A DNA stretch of 64,000 nucleotides from Skeletonema tropicum (taxonomy: Eukaryota > Bacillariophyta > Thalassiosirophyceae > Thalassiosirales > Thalassiosiraceae), in NCBI GenBank assembly GCA_037178625.1, contig CM074144.1, positions 1,922,001 to 1,986,000 on the forward strand, read 5' to 3'. Shown here in pieces: positions 1-10,537 of the stretch; position 1 is the first letter of the stretch; each line of letters begins with the position of its first letter. A program made the translations under genes and the position numbers. The notes below the pieces were generated by a model. That model saw only the letters and a list, made by a program, of their open reading frames with translations, was not told where the DNA came from and did not search any database.

Positions 1-2097
1 CACTTATAGTGGGCATTATATAACTTGAAGTTGGTATGATCCAGAGGCATATGCAATGGTGGACGAGACTCTCATCGTGGATTTAACTTTTGATGCGCAA
101 TCATTGATGATGTCTTCTGCTGACTCCTTTCATGAACAATTCGATTGCTTCAGTGGACACAATCATTCAAGCCTACAACCAATCTGAGATATCTGATGAC
201 TTACTATTCAGCTTCGGCAACGTCAGCATTAGAGTTGATACCTGCGTCTTGACTTCGACGATGAGGCGGTAATTTCCAATTCATCATCGAGGCGAAGCGG
301 CGGCATCCTGTTCTAGAGATGAAGCATCTACCCTACGCCTGGAACTAATTTGCTGCTAGAAATGAGAGATGACAGATGACCAGGGTGACAAACAAACAAT
401 ATGTCACACCTACGTAGTGTCGGACATCAATCAAATTCATATTTATGTTATCTGGTTTCTCGTTTCTCAATATGTTTCGGAATGCTTTCTCGCGGCCATC
501 GCCAATGAAAGCACAAGTTGAACCGAATGCAAAAACGTTGATCGTTTCCTTTATATTTTAAGTCATAATAATTCTATTCGTTACATCTATTGATCAATAA
601 TAAGCTCAATTGTTAGCTAGATTGGACACAATATGCGCAACCGCTGGTAGAATACATCAATCTGGGAATAGGAGAAGAATAAGTGTTAAAAGTGCTGGAT
701 TGAAGGGTGTGGCAAGTGGAAACATCTCTAAGGAGGTTTGTCAGCTACAGTTGATCCATTCGACGTAGCCATGTGTATTGACATCTTGTCGACCTTTACA
801 GCGATGCAACAATCCACATAGTACATATTGAAGAAATAAATCATTATTTTTTGTAAATCCTTACGATAATATTTGTATTATCATAGTAGTCCCAACCCAT
901 TCACAAGCACCTCTCTAGTCTTCTAGAGAGAATGTACATAGTGATGTTATTGGTCACAGGATGCAGGGGACAATAAAGAGCAAGGCGGCTTTAATCTCGC
1001 GATAGCACACTGGCGCTGGAAGTCGTATTAATTGTTTTGTCACGAGACTGCAATATTATGTATGGTTGTGTTGGTTAGTACCACCCAATTGAGGTTTCAT
1101 GCCCGCACATGAATCTGTTCATGAAGATAGAATTATTATACCCTAAAGACAAGGACTAAAAAAGTGATTCCGAGGCAACTGCCTTGGCGTTTTCGGGTAC
1201 CGATATCGATAATCGATATCAACATGATACAGAAATTGATGTGGGGGCATTATTGTTCGATTATTGCGTGACTTCGTCGATGATAGTTGCCACATCCACG
1301 AAAATTGACCAAAAATCGATGTAATAGATATGGCCGCCGATACGTCTATGGGTGTGATGTTTACCAAATTTCCGACTAGACTGCTGAATTCAGCATCAAA
1401 ATATTGTCTAGAAAATATATTGCCGATGAATTATATCCATAATTAAGTATGGTATGGACATTCTGCTTCATGGATGTTGAGGTGATGGGCCGAGCAGGGG
1501 ACTTGTGAGATGTGTTTTTTTTCAAAAAAAAAGACGCGCAGGCCAATAGATGCATGAGAAGTCCCTCCCTCCATCTACTCTTACGAAAAGAGAAGATGAT
1601 GATGCAATTGCTCCTTCTTCGCTCATTATGCACTGTTTGCCTGCCTTTGACTCTTCGTACCTTTCGCTTTATATAATCACTTTTACTTTCATCTCCTTTT
1701 TTACGTAATTGTGGTATAATTCGTGGTCGATAACCATTCAAAGTTGAGCCTTTCATACACTTCCCACGTTTTGATACTGAAACTCCAGCAGCCTGAAGCA
1801 GACTTGGCATCGTATCCTATTTTCAATGATTTGTTCATGTGTAGTTCCCTTCTGTCGCATTGTTAGGTGCAGCAGCCTCTCTTCTACTTTCCAATACCGG
1901 ATCAATAACTTTTGGTACATGGGTGACGGCTCTGTTGCCAATTCGTCTCTTACTTCGTTTGTTACTTGTCCCAATGTCGGAGCTTCAACCACTTGTCTAC
2001 CCATCGCAGCAGCAGGAACATACAGAGAGAGAGAGAGAGAGGTAGCACCGATGGCGGCCCCCATTCCACCGCGTTGAAATTCAAGACATTCTTTCTT
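1..2097. other. gene-poor stretch, no recognised gene
   Basis: No open frame here has a recognisable domain, and those present are short and often lack an ATG. Visible structure is limited to a GA dinucleotide run at about 2024-2041 and an imperfect palindrome around 1200-1222 built of GATATC/ATCGAT blocks. I see no convincing promoter or RNA gene. Confidence 0.5.
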
Positions 2098-3573
2098 TAT
2101 GGGTAGTGCTATCTAACAGAGATTGCACTTGGGTAGCAAATTGTTGGCTCATTTCATCGATGGTTCCACATCTCAAAGGCGCGTTCCCTACAGCTTTCAT
2201 GATGTTATTTGCCAATGCTTTTGCACTTGCAAAACCCACACGGTGAAGTGATGGAGTCACAGTCGTTCCGGCAATATATGCATCCTGGATCCTGGATCAA
2301 CCCCAGACGCCAAGCTTCGTACTCTTTACCAGCTGCTTCTTGAAGCAGTCTCTCATAGATATACCTTCTTGAACTCGTATCAATTCCAGCACGGCCTGCC
2401 AATTCATTTTAGAGCTGTAGCTGTAGCGACTCTTGAATGCGGCAGATGTTCGTGCAGAGTGTGATTATAGCCACAAGTACATGGCAGTAGTTTGACAAAT
2501 CCGAGTGTAGATCCACCAGCGCTGAGCTGTTTCTCTACTCTGATTGGGCATTCAAGAATCTTTTTGTAGATTGTGTACCTATTGTGTACCATGTTGTGTC
2601 TCCTTTGCGAGGAGCTCCTCCTCACCCTAAATAGTGCGAATTCTTTGATTGTTTTAGCCATACTGCGTCGGATTTCTTTTTGTGAGAGTTTTGCGCCATG
2701 GTATCGATGTGGAGGTGGTATTATTGACATCGAAATACTAGCGGAAACGTAGGGGAAACAGCGGCCATCATGATTGTTTTCTCTAAAATTGATCTCCAGC
2801 ATTCGGCTACAGCCGGAATTTAACATAGGAATTAGTATGGTCTTAGCTTAGTTTTTGGAGTCAGCTCAGAGAATTTGGTCGAGCTCTCTCATACATTTTA
2901 TTTCGATGGGAAGGTCTTACTTTACGGCACAAAAGTTGCAAAGGAAATAGTACACATCAATAGTTACTAAATAATAACAAAGAATTACATCTCTACATCA
3001 AGCTACGGTGTGTTCAAGGAGAGTGTTTCCAGAATTCATAGTATCGAACCTAGCCAAGGAATCCTCTGAAGAATATGAAACCTGATGAAGAAGTAGCTTG
3101 AAGAGTTCCGATGTCTCGTGACCATCTTCCTCCTCAGGTATTTCCAAAGACCAAGATACTTCCCAAGCATCACTATTGACTCAATTTCAGAAAATATCTG
3201 CGACGACTCTGCCTTGTCCTCCATTTATTTTAGTGTCGATCATGAAGAAGCCCATCAATCGCTATCGCCTCTGCAAAGCTGCCATCAAAACTATTACCGC
3301 TGCGCCATTGACGTTCAGCAGAGCTTGAATCACTGCTGCTTATACTGCTACCAACCCTAGAGATTCAAACTGGCTACGAGAGAATGCACTCGCACTGTCA
3401 CTCTTCACTCCGTTGATCACTCCATTTGCTTTAGGTCAGTACCAGTTTGAGCAATGTAAATACAACTTAAAGCAGACAACGTAGACTGAGTTCCTGCTCA
3501 TAATGAGAAACCGAATCTTCACTACACGGAAGGCCGCAGCGACAAAGGTCCCAAGCACGACTTCCGTGGATTG
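2098..3573. other. unrecognised open frames, no assignable gene
   Basis: On the minus strand an ATG-initiated frame of 140 codons (2404-2826) overlaps and abuts other open frames, including a short Cys-rich one at 2205-2402. The mixture of frames could be exons of an unknown gene or a decayed element. No domain is recognisable, and I found no splice chain that joins them convincingly. Confidence 0.3.
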
Positions 3574-3957
3574 TCAAAATTGACAAGATGGAGGGTTCTT
3601 CTCGCAATTCAACTCTTCGTAGGTTTTGATAATGCTTGTTCCTCTAAATCTGAACGTAGCGAAAAGTCTTTTGGAAGGGCCGGATAACCCTTTCATGTCA
3701 CAAACAGGAATGGATACGTAAGTCACCGATGAATCGAAATCGGACCTGTCAGATCGGTTGCTATCTCTGAACTCCATCTCCTGTGAGAAGCCCTCTTTGC
3801 GCCATGGGATGAGCGTCTCCAAATCATTGGCATACTCCTCTAGGTAGGCGATGATGGAAGGATCCATCTCTTGCCATGATGAATAGACATAGACAAGGAT
3901 GGTATGATCTCCTCGTTGCCGTAAATCAGGGTGAAGCTGAGATGGTTCGTGTGAGAC
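3574..3957 (-). CDS. candidate terminal exon of an unrecognised protein
   Basis: The frame is open from a possible acceptor (CTTTACAG, last base near 3958) to a stop at 3574, about 127 codons. An internal ATG at 3865-3867 would give 97 residues. The product is mixed and acidic with no recognised domain; it includes a stretch rich in Arg, Asp and Ser (RDSNRSDRSDFDSS). It lies just downstream, in the minus-strand sense, of the hAT-like remnant and could belong to it or to a separate gene. The exon reading is inference from one acceptor-like site plus the length of the open frame. Confidence 0.3.
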   Translation of the reverse strand, partial: VSHEPSQLHPDLRQRGDHTILVYVYSSWQEMDPSIIAYLEEYANDLETLIPWRKEGFSQEMEFRDSNRSDRSDFDSSVTYVSIPVCDMKGLSGPSKRLFATFRFRGTSIIKTYEELNCEKNPPSCQF

Positions 3958-4100
3958 GTCTGTAAAGACAGCATATTTGCAATTAGGATAAGTATGAGAC
4001 TTGATTGCAAAAAAGAAACATATTATGGTACGAAAACAAATTCACCTTCGTGCATACTTAAGGAAGCATCCTACACGACTCTGTTGGAGAGCGTACTGAA

Positions 4101-4810
4101 TCATAAACAAAACATAAGCCCACGCATTATTGTTGGCTTGGGTAAATTTTGATAGTCGGGTAGCAATCCATCTATCCTAAGTAGGTAGCTTCTCGTCGGG
4201 TCCGCCCTTGCGACATGATTCACAGTCTTCGCCTGCTCGAAACGCTCAAAAATGCCGACAAGTTCAAGCACCGCGACATGTGGTCCACACTGTAAAGTAT
4301 AGTATACAATGGAAGGACAACAAGATAGAGTGGTGAGATGATATGCAGTTAGTATTTGCAATGAAAAGGAACATTCAGCAATAACAGTACGTACCGAAAC
4401 AAGTTTACCCTCCATTTTCAATCGTTCTGCTGTTTCTTTACTCATAAAGTATTCACGCCCATCTTTCAAAGTATGAAGATGGGCAACAATAGTGAGCACG
4501 AGTGCACCAAAATTCTCCTTATATACGATGGGAATCTTTCCACATGTCCGTCTGTCCACACGCAAATGCCTCAGTCAAATCCTTTTCCGGCGATCTTTTA
4601 CAGTACACACAAATTCCAATCTTGTACAAATTATAGGATGTGGATACGCATGATCCTGTTTGCAATACGATGGCTGGGGTTGAGACTGTGAATCCAGTCC
4701 TTCACGTGACGAACTTCAAAGATTGAAAAGGGGCTCTGGCTCGAGACTAAAGCGATAACTCCTTTTATTCCCAATGCCGTATCTGCTTCCTTGTCATTTT
4801 TCCTCGCCAT
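4101..4810 (-). pseudogene. decayed hAT-like transposase fragment
   Basis: Read on the minus strand, the first piece starts at an ATG at 4808-4810 and runs 59 codons to a stop at 4631. It contains SQSPFSIFEV followed by WIHSLNPSHRI, resembling the PF-S-I...F...SLNP-Y pattern near the start of the hAT transposase core. About 40 bases downstream another frame reads EAFACGQTDMWKDSHR, resembling the T-x-D-x-W catalytic-region motif. A frame change follows near 4530, then FGALVLTIVAHLHTLKDGR and onward to KLVS. There a GTACGT donor, a TACTAAC branch site and a TTACAG acceptor define a 105-base intron, after which the frame continues as CGPHVAVLELVGIFERF. Several frame changes are needed and the N-terminal BED finger and C-terminal dimerisation domain are not seen, so I call it a pseudogene. 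hAT membership rests on motif resemblance only. Confidence 0.45.
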
Positions 4811-5863
4811 TTACCTCTGCAATAGTTGCCGATTTTGTATTGTTCCATTCCACAAAACATTTCAGACGGACATGCCGCAACAAACGTTTCTTCACAATAT
4901 TATAATTGGCTGCCTTCGACTGTAGTACTTCAACTCATCCTTGCCTATCTTTCCATCCCTAACACACGTATATTGAGATAGTGTGTGCACTGTAATAATG
5001 TGCAATTGATAAAACAAAGCAGAGTATGTGAGAATATACACAGATCCACACCCACTAATATAATACGTCATATACACTACTCACCCCATTCCTGATCGAT
5101 AATTTCCTTCCCTGCATTAACTCCCTTCTGAATAGTGCGTCTAAGCAGTGCCCTAGATGGTTGAACTCTGACTCCAAGACTTCACACGGTTTCATCTTTT
5201 CATTTACGATCTTTTCCTCTATATCGGTATCGGTGATGTCGTCTAGTGATGACTTCTTCTTATTCTCTTCGATCTTCTTTTTCCACCTCAAGCGCATCGT
5301 TCTTCTTTGCATTGACACGGGCGATACTGATCTTCCTCGAACAGCGTCATTCGATAATCTTCGATTACATTATCCACCTCATTCTCCTCTGGATAATTCT
5401 CAAACGTATCCCCATTCTCTATTAAACATACTCGATGTGGCAGTAGCGAGAGATTTCGTCTTTCGACACCTTTCCATTTATGTACGAACTTTGCAGATAA
5501 TAATACACGCTTCCCCTGATACATTGTATTTGCAGATTGTAGATTTCTTCTTCTTGACGCGTAGCTGCATCATTATTTTGTGTTGACACCACCGGCTCCG
5601 TCTGCGATGCGTGGCAGTAAGTAGTGCAGCCACCGCTGCTGCGTTTAGTGCGTTTGTTTCTTGTCATCATCCTTCACTTGTCCTGCTTCTTCTCATCAGA
5701 GTGAATGCGCGTCTCCTCTTTAGTAATACGTTTGCTACTGCGAGTCTGCATTTTCAATGATGTCACTTTGTGGTATTTCTGTTGTAGAAGGTTGTAGAGC
5801 TGTTGAAAATAATAATATCGTAGGAGTCTCTTTTTTGATGCGTGTCCATGGGACTTACTCCAA
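4811..5863. other. unrecognised open frames with splice-like signals
   Basis: On the minus strand, overlapping open frames of 78-87 codons (5055-5670) encode Lys/Glu/Asp-rich sequence. A consensus-like donor (GTGAGT, 5079-5084) is followed about 90 bases on by a TTACAG acceptor (last base 4990). This may be the N-terminal part of the hAT-like remnant or an unrelated multi-exon gene. I could not chain the exons in one frame and name no product. Confidence 0.25.
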
Positions 5864-7360
5864 GTGAGCGGAGCAGCGGAAGATCCTGCGGTGTTGCTTC
5901 TCCAATTATTATGCCATTGCCATTACACAAGCGCAGCTGCATTCATTATGGAGTGTTCCAAGAGGAGAGGCCGACTCGTTGGTAAATTCTCTGAGAAGAC
6001 ACTCGCCGCTTGTGCATATCGTGGGGAGCTTTTGGGATTACTCGCTATTCATCTCATCCTATTAGCTGTGAACAAACTGAAACCATCGCTGTCTGGTTCT
6101 GCCCAGATCTATTCTGACTGCTTGGGGGCTCTCAATAATGTGGAAAACCTGCCTCCGCATCGTATCCCGTCGAGTTGCCGGCATTCAGATATACTCAAAA
6201 ATATCATGATCCATTGCAGGTCTCTAACCTTCAGCACAGTATTTTCTCATGTGTCGGCCCATAAACTCGATCATTTGTTGTGGGAGGAGCTGTCTAGGCC
6301 TGAACAGTTGAATGAACAGTGTGACTCTGGCGCAAAACTAGCGATTTACGACGTTGATCCGAACGCAGGAATGGCGGCGCAACCTTTGCCACTGGAGCCA
6401 ATCTGCGTCTATGTGGATAAGGGTAAGGAGAAGATGACTTCAGATACTGGTGAAAGAGTCCGCTTTCATGGCCACCTAGCGTTGGCCAGGGAGATCTTCG
6501 CTAAGAGACAGATCCTGCTTCCATCCGCGTTCGTCCAAGTAGATTGGGTCAACGTGAACAAGGCTTTACACGAGGTCCCGCGGCTTTTCCAACTATGGGC
6601 ATGCAAGCAAGTTCACGACATAGCCGGCACCAACTTGCGGTTACACAGATGTGATCCTAATCACTCTCCTTTGTGTCCTTCTTGTCTGGATGCACAGGAG
6701 TCATGCGCTCACGTCTTAATGTGTGAAGAAGAAGATAGGGTAAAATGTTTTCAGATGTCAGCGGATAATTTACAGTCCTGGCTACAATCGGTGGGGACAT
6801 GTGAAGTGCTGGAAAAGTATATCATGAGTTTCGTGAGGGCTCGGAATGGCAAAAGCTTTATGGACTGCATTGCTAACGATCATGACCCGATACTGCGGAA
6901 GTTGGCACGTTCACAAGATAAGATTGGATGGCGGCGGTTTATGGAAGGAATGATATCCAAGGAGTTCTGTACGATTCAAGAGACACATCGTCGTCTGGAG
7001 GGCAGCTATCTTTCGGGCGCAAAATGGGCACAGAGCTTCTCAATCAAGCTGATGGAGATGACCCATGGACAGTGGCTGGTGAGGAATTTCTTGATTCATG
7101 ATAAAATTTCGGGTATGCTTGCGTTAGAGAGGAAGGAGGAGCTACAAATAGCTATAGAGGAGCAGCAAGAGATGGGCTTAGAAGGGCTTGGAGAGGAGGA
7201 TAAATATTTGATGGAAATCAATCTCGATGATCTCGAAACAACTTCTGGTGAACATCAGGCTTATTGGATGCTTTCAATAAAAGCGGCACGTGAAGCCTTC
7301 TTGATACGTCGCCAGCGGGCTCAGGCAGCACTTCGACGCGTTCAAAACAACCACGGATAG
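5864..7360 (+). CDS. 5'-truncated retrotransposon ORF: RNase H-like domain plus Cys/His finger
   Basis: The frame is open from about 5816 to the stop at 7360. The GTG at 5864 is not a credible eukaryotic start; the first in-frame ATG is residue 29 (5948). Residues 45-160 look like an RNase H domain of non-LTR retroelement type: YRGELLGL (acidic E55), IYSDCLGAL (D85), FSHVSAHKLD (129-136) and NEQCDSGAKLA (D154). The domain's first acidic strand is missing or upstream of the break. Around residues 262-287, CPSC followed by CAHVLMC resembles the zinc-binding tail of reverse-transcriptase polyproteins. The remaining roughly 200 residues are helical and charged with no assignment. No reverse transcriptase or endonuclease lies upstream, as expected of a 5'-truncated insertion. 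The coding frame is intact for 498 codons, so the copy is young or under some constraint. Confidence 0.6.
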   Translation: MSGAAEDPAVLLLQLLCHCHYTSAAAFIMECSKRRGRLVGKFSEKTLAACAYRGELLGLLAIHLILLAVNKLKPSLSGSAQIYSDCLGALNNVENLPPHRIPSSCRHSDILKNIMIHCRSLTFSTVFSHVSAHKLDHLLWEELSRPEQLNEQCDSGAKLAIYDVDPNAGMAAQPLPLEPICVYVDKGKEKMTSDTGERVRFHGHLALAREIFAKRQILLPSAFVQVDWVNVNKALHEVPRLFQLWACKQVHDIAGTNLRLHRCDPNHSPLCPSCLDAQESCAHVLMCEEEDRVKCFQMSADNLQSWLQSVGTCEVLEKYIMSFVRARNGKSFMDCIANDHDPILRKLARSQDKIGWRRFMEGMISKEFCTIQETHRRLEGSYLSGAKWAQSFSIKLMEMTHGQWLVRNFLIHDKISGMLALERKEELQIAIEEQQEMGLEGLGEEDKYLMEINLDDLETTSGEHQAYWMLSIKAAREAFLIRRQRAQAALRRVQNNHG

Positions 7361-7466
7361 AGATGGGTATATGCTTATACTCTCGTGCAAATACTTGTAT
7401 TTGTATATCTCGCCTGTATACAGGCTTATTGACATACACGTCAATATATCCCGGGCTCTATAACGA

Positions 7467-7620
7467 GCTGTGGTAGGAGAGATAACCCTCTCCCGTGGTT
7501 CCGACTGCGACGCTGTTTGGTTCTGCCCTCGGCGTATGAAGACTCCAATTGTTGGTTCAATGATGTCTAGGTAGCGATAATGCAACATTTACCTAATTTC
7601 CTAAGTGATATATAGATATA
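7467..7620 (+). repeat. dispersed repeat tail, copy 1 (retroelement 3' end?)
   Basis: Starting at GCTGTGGTAGGAGAGA, this stretch aligns with 11556-11680 through shared blocks: CCCGTGGTT, CGACT, CCAATT..TTGGTTC, CTAG.GAGGTAGC-like sequence and a final TTACCTAAT. It lies about 105 bases after the stop of the retroelement ORF, so it may be that element's 3' untranslated end. That is inference. Confidence 0.5.
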
Positions 7621-7984
7621 TATACACAAGTTGGCGCTTGGATTTCTGCTGCGTCGTGTAACTGTAAAAAAATGCACGAAACCTGCACGACGTAAAAGTG
7701 CACGACATTTGAAAATCTCGAAGTAATAAGCGATTTAGATGATTTTTTCCTGGTATCATTCCTACGTAGGCCCCCAAGTAGGAATTTTGGTGTTTCACTC
7801 ACGAAACAACCATGATAAAAATGACTTTTACTACGGAGGCCAAAATCACAAACAGCGATATTCGTACCAAACCAATGGTACAACCTTTTTGGTGATGATC
7901 ATACGAGTGAGTCCAATGAAGGAACCACGCAAATATTTACTTTTTTCGCAGAGATACGCCCATTTAGATTTTGCTAGTAATTCT

Positions 7985-8720
7985 ATCTAACAATTTTGTC
8001 AAGTAGTTAGACGATTTTACTAGCAAATGTAGATGCCAATTTTGTTGGACACATCTGAGATATGGAACCCAAACGTGCATTGCTCATCTCCTGAGATATA
8101 GAAGAATACGACTCTATCACTTGTTCCGCCATAAAAGCACTTGTGGCAGATTTGAGATTTTGGCCAAAGCTAGTAGGCTCTGCGGCCGCCATGGTCAAAA
8201 AATGTGCTCGAAACACCAAATTTCACGTCTGTCCGGATCTAATTCGCTTATAAGCCTGTCTTACGCCTTACGCGCGCCCTGGACGCACGCAACCATTTTT
8301 TTGACACCTCCACCATGGCGGCCTACTAACTAGCCCCGAATTTTATTTCAGATATAGACAAGATATAGACATAACCAATGATACAGTCCTTTAGAGTGTA
8401 TTAATGCGAATATTGTATACAAAGGAATCGTACTAATATATCATTTTCTCGCTGAGATATGCATTTTTGTTTACCCATAGTATTTGCTAGACAAATTTGG
8501 CTAACAAACTCTAGCTTAGAATGGAACCACTGTTTCTTGGGGGGCTGATGCAACCCAAACTAGCCTGACTAGGATTCATCTCCTGAGATATAGACTAAAA
8601 CGGTTCTATCATCGTTTTGGGCATAAAGTAGAGTACATTTGTCAGCCTATCGACCTCCCTACGGCCAATTTACCATGGTGGAGGTGTGTGAAAAAATGGT
8701 TTTGTTCGCCCACGTGTTTT
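7985..8720. repeat. diverged repeat pair with an inverted end
   Basis: Two diverged direct copies occur at about 8010-8200 and 8485-8660. Both contain CATCTCCTGAGATATAGA, a TCTATCA-TTGT/TCGTTTT block and CATAAAAG/CATAAAGT. In addition 8292-8330, read in reverse complement, matches 8662-8700 over the block CCATGGTGGAGGTGT followed by AAAAAATGG. The arrangement resembles nested or partly inverted non-autonomous elements. No coding capacity is evident. Confidence 0.45.
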
Positions 8721-9850
8721 GGCGGGTCAGGCTTATGGCACAGCTTCTGAGCCTGATGATGAGCAATGCTGAGAGAGACTTCTGAAGTACAGGAACAAGG
8801 TTCTCTTCGAGCGCCAATCGCGCTCAACAAGAGCAACTAAGTAATGCTGCCGATTTGAATTACGGTCCACGGTGGAATTCATTCAGTAGCAGTACCGGTC
8901 CTGGATACGACTCTTGCAAAATTCAACTCATGTTATGCCGCGATCTGGACGCCATCTATCGGCCCGTCTCGTCTATCCTGAATCCTGCAACGCACCGCCC
9001 GTGTCCACCCCTACCTGCGCCATGTCGTCATGTCGGCACCCATTCCAAACGCGAGGTGCCATGGTGATGATGCTGTAAATACTAAGGAGCCAATCTTCTT
9101 CAAGAAAGAGCTGTTTTTATTTAAAGTTGTATGGGAGGCAAGCATTTCCGTATGGATGTGAAGATGTATATGTTTATGATTCAGATGTCAGATCAGATGA
9201 TATGTATTGCTTTTGCAAGCTTTCTGTGTTGACTATGCTATCGTTTGCATCTTCTATTGCAGCCGCAGACTCTGACTAAAGGGCACATAATATGATATCG
9301 TGACATGGACATTGTGCTTGGGGTAGCTAGCTGCAGCTCATCTTTTCATCGCATTCAAACAGTTCGCAGAAGCATACGCTTTCGCATTCAAAGTTCAAGT
9401 GCAATTGAGTCTTTCCAAGTGTATAAAATTAAATACATAGATTAGATATCACGACACTAATCAGGACCGGCTATAGGTACAACGTACATGAATATGTTTT
9501 GCATATTTCAGGCTTCAGAGTAGACGTGAGCAAGGAATTGGTCACCTCGTACCCGTAGCCGTAGCTGCTGCTGATTGCTCCATGACAATGAAGTGGAGTC
9601 AGAGTCAGAAGAAATCCCGGGCAGCTATGGTAGGTCTAGAGATGAAAAAACTCAACCATTTCCAGAATTGCTCAGTTGAAGGGTCACAACATTCAAGTGC
9701 AGCAAAAAGTACTCAAGTACTTAGGCAGGGCGTAGGGCGTCATTGTCATCATCATGCGAACCTTGTCATGCCAGCCTTGAGTCTTGAATACAGGGCAACT
9801 GAAGAAATCATGTGCAGAACATCGGCTTTGTAAGCCGATATTCTACTTCT
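8721..9850. other. intergenic, nothing recognised
   Basis: Only short open frames without recognisable domains (for example 8855-9067 and 9582-9833, plus strand). No repeat or RNA structure is obvious by eye. Confidence 0.4.
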
Positions 9851-10041
9851 TGTATTGAATTGAATCATGCTCACAGGCGCTTTGAAAACGGCTCAGCCAA
9901 TGTTCTGCAAAAAAATAAATGTTCTGCAGATGTCCGATTGGCGTTCGCCGATGTTCTATTGTATTGAATCATGCTCACTTATCACATAGGCGCTAGATTG
10001 AAAACGGCTTAGCCGATGTTCGGCACATGTCCGTTTTGGTT
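9851..10041 (+). repeat. local tandem duplication, two diverged copies of about 85-95 bp
   Basis: Copies at about 9851-9941 and 9960-10041 share TGTATTGAAT, ATCATGCTCAC, AGGCGCT, TGAAAACGGCT, AGCC-ATGTTC and a closing ATGTCCG-TTGG. The intervening CGATGTTCT is related to the internal GATGTTC word. Function unknown. Confidence 0.5.
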
Positions 10042-10475
10042 GACGTCGCATGGTACCGTACGTGTTTCCACAGAGCGACGACATGGAGGAAACGAGAACT
10101 TGAGACCTGGAGAGTACACACGAGGTAATTTATTGGATTTTATCGTCGTTTGTTTTTATTATCATTTGAAGGAATAATAATAAAAAAGAGACAAACAGAC
10201 AGACTCCTTTGATTCTATGATTCTCGCGGACAAATCAGAATAACGGGAGGTAATGGCTCTATATAGGTGGCGATCATTATTGTTCCGATGCTGCACAAAT
10301 GAAAACGAAACTGCATCTGTCGGTTTACAGTACTGCTTACTCTTTAGGAAGAAGGCTTAATGAGGAACAATAACGATCAATACTTACGCGCTACAATACT
10401 AGAACTTAGCCATCCGGAATCCGGAATCCGGACTTTGTCTTCATACTCTCGTACAATCCTTATGTATTCAAGAAT
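10042..10475. other. upstream region of cyclin copy 1
   Basis: No gene is seen. A TATATA-like word occurs at about 10260 and a threefold CCGGAAT tandem at about 10413-10431. Either may be regulatory, but nothing in the sequence proves it. Confidence 0.3.
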
Positions 10476-10484
10476 GGGACCGTA
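10476..10484 (+). promoter_or_regulatory. conserved GGGACCGTA word upstream of cyclin copy 1
   Basis: The same nine bases lie 35-55 bases upstream of the ATG of all four cyclin copies, and all four share ATTAGTCGAATAACA directly before the ATG. Copy 1 has otherwise diverged upstream, so retention of both words suggests a shared regulatory or start-site role. Confidence 0.35.
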
Positions 10485-10537
10485 CTTACATATCATTATC
10501 ATAATCTTCCAAATCCAAAACAATTAGTCGAATAACA

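Noticed and set aside
2024..2041. GA dinucleotide run as a regulatory GAGA element
   Set aside because: A simple repeat with no gene assignable next to it, so no functional claim is supportable.
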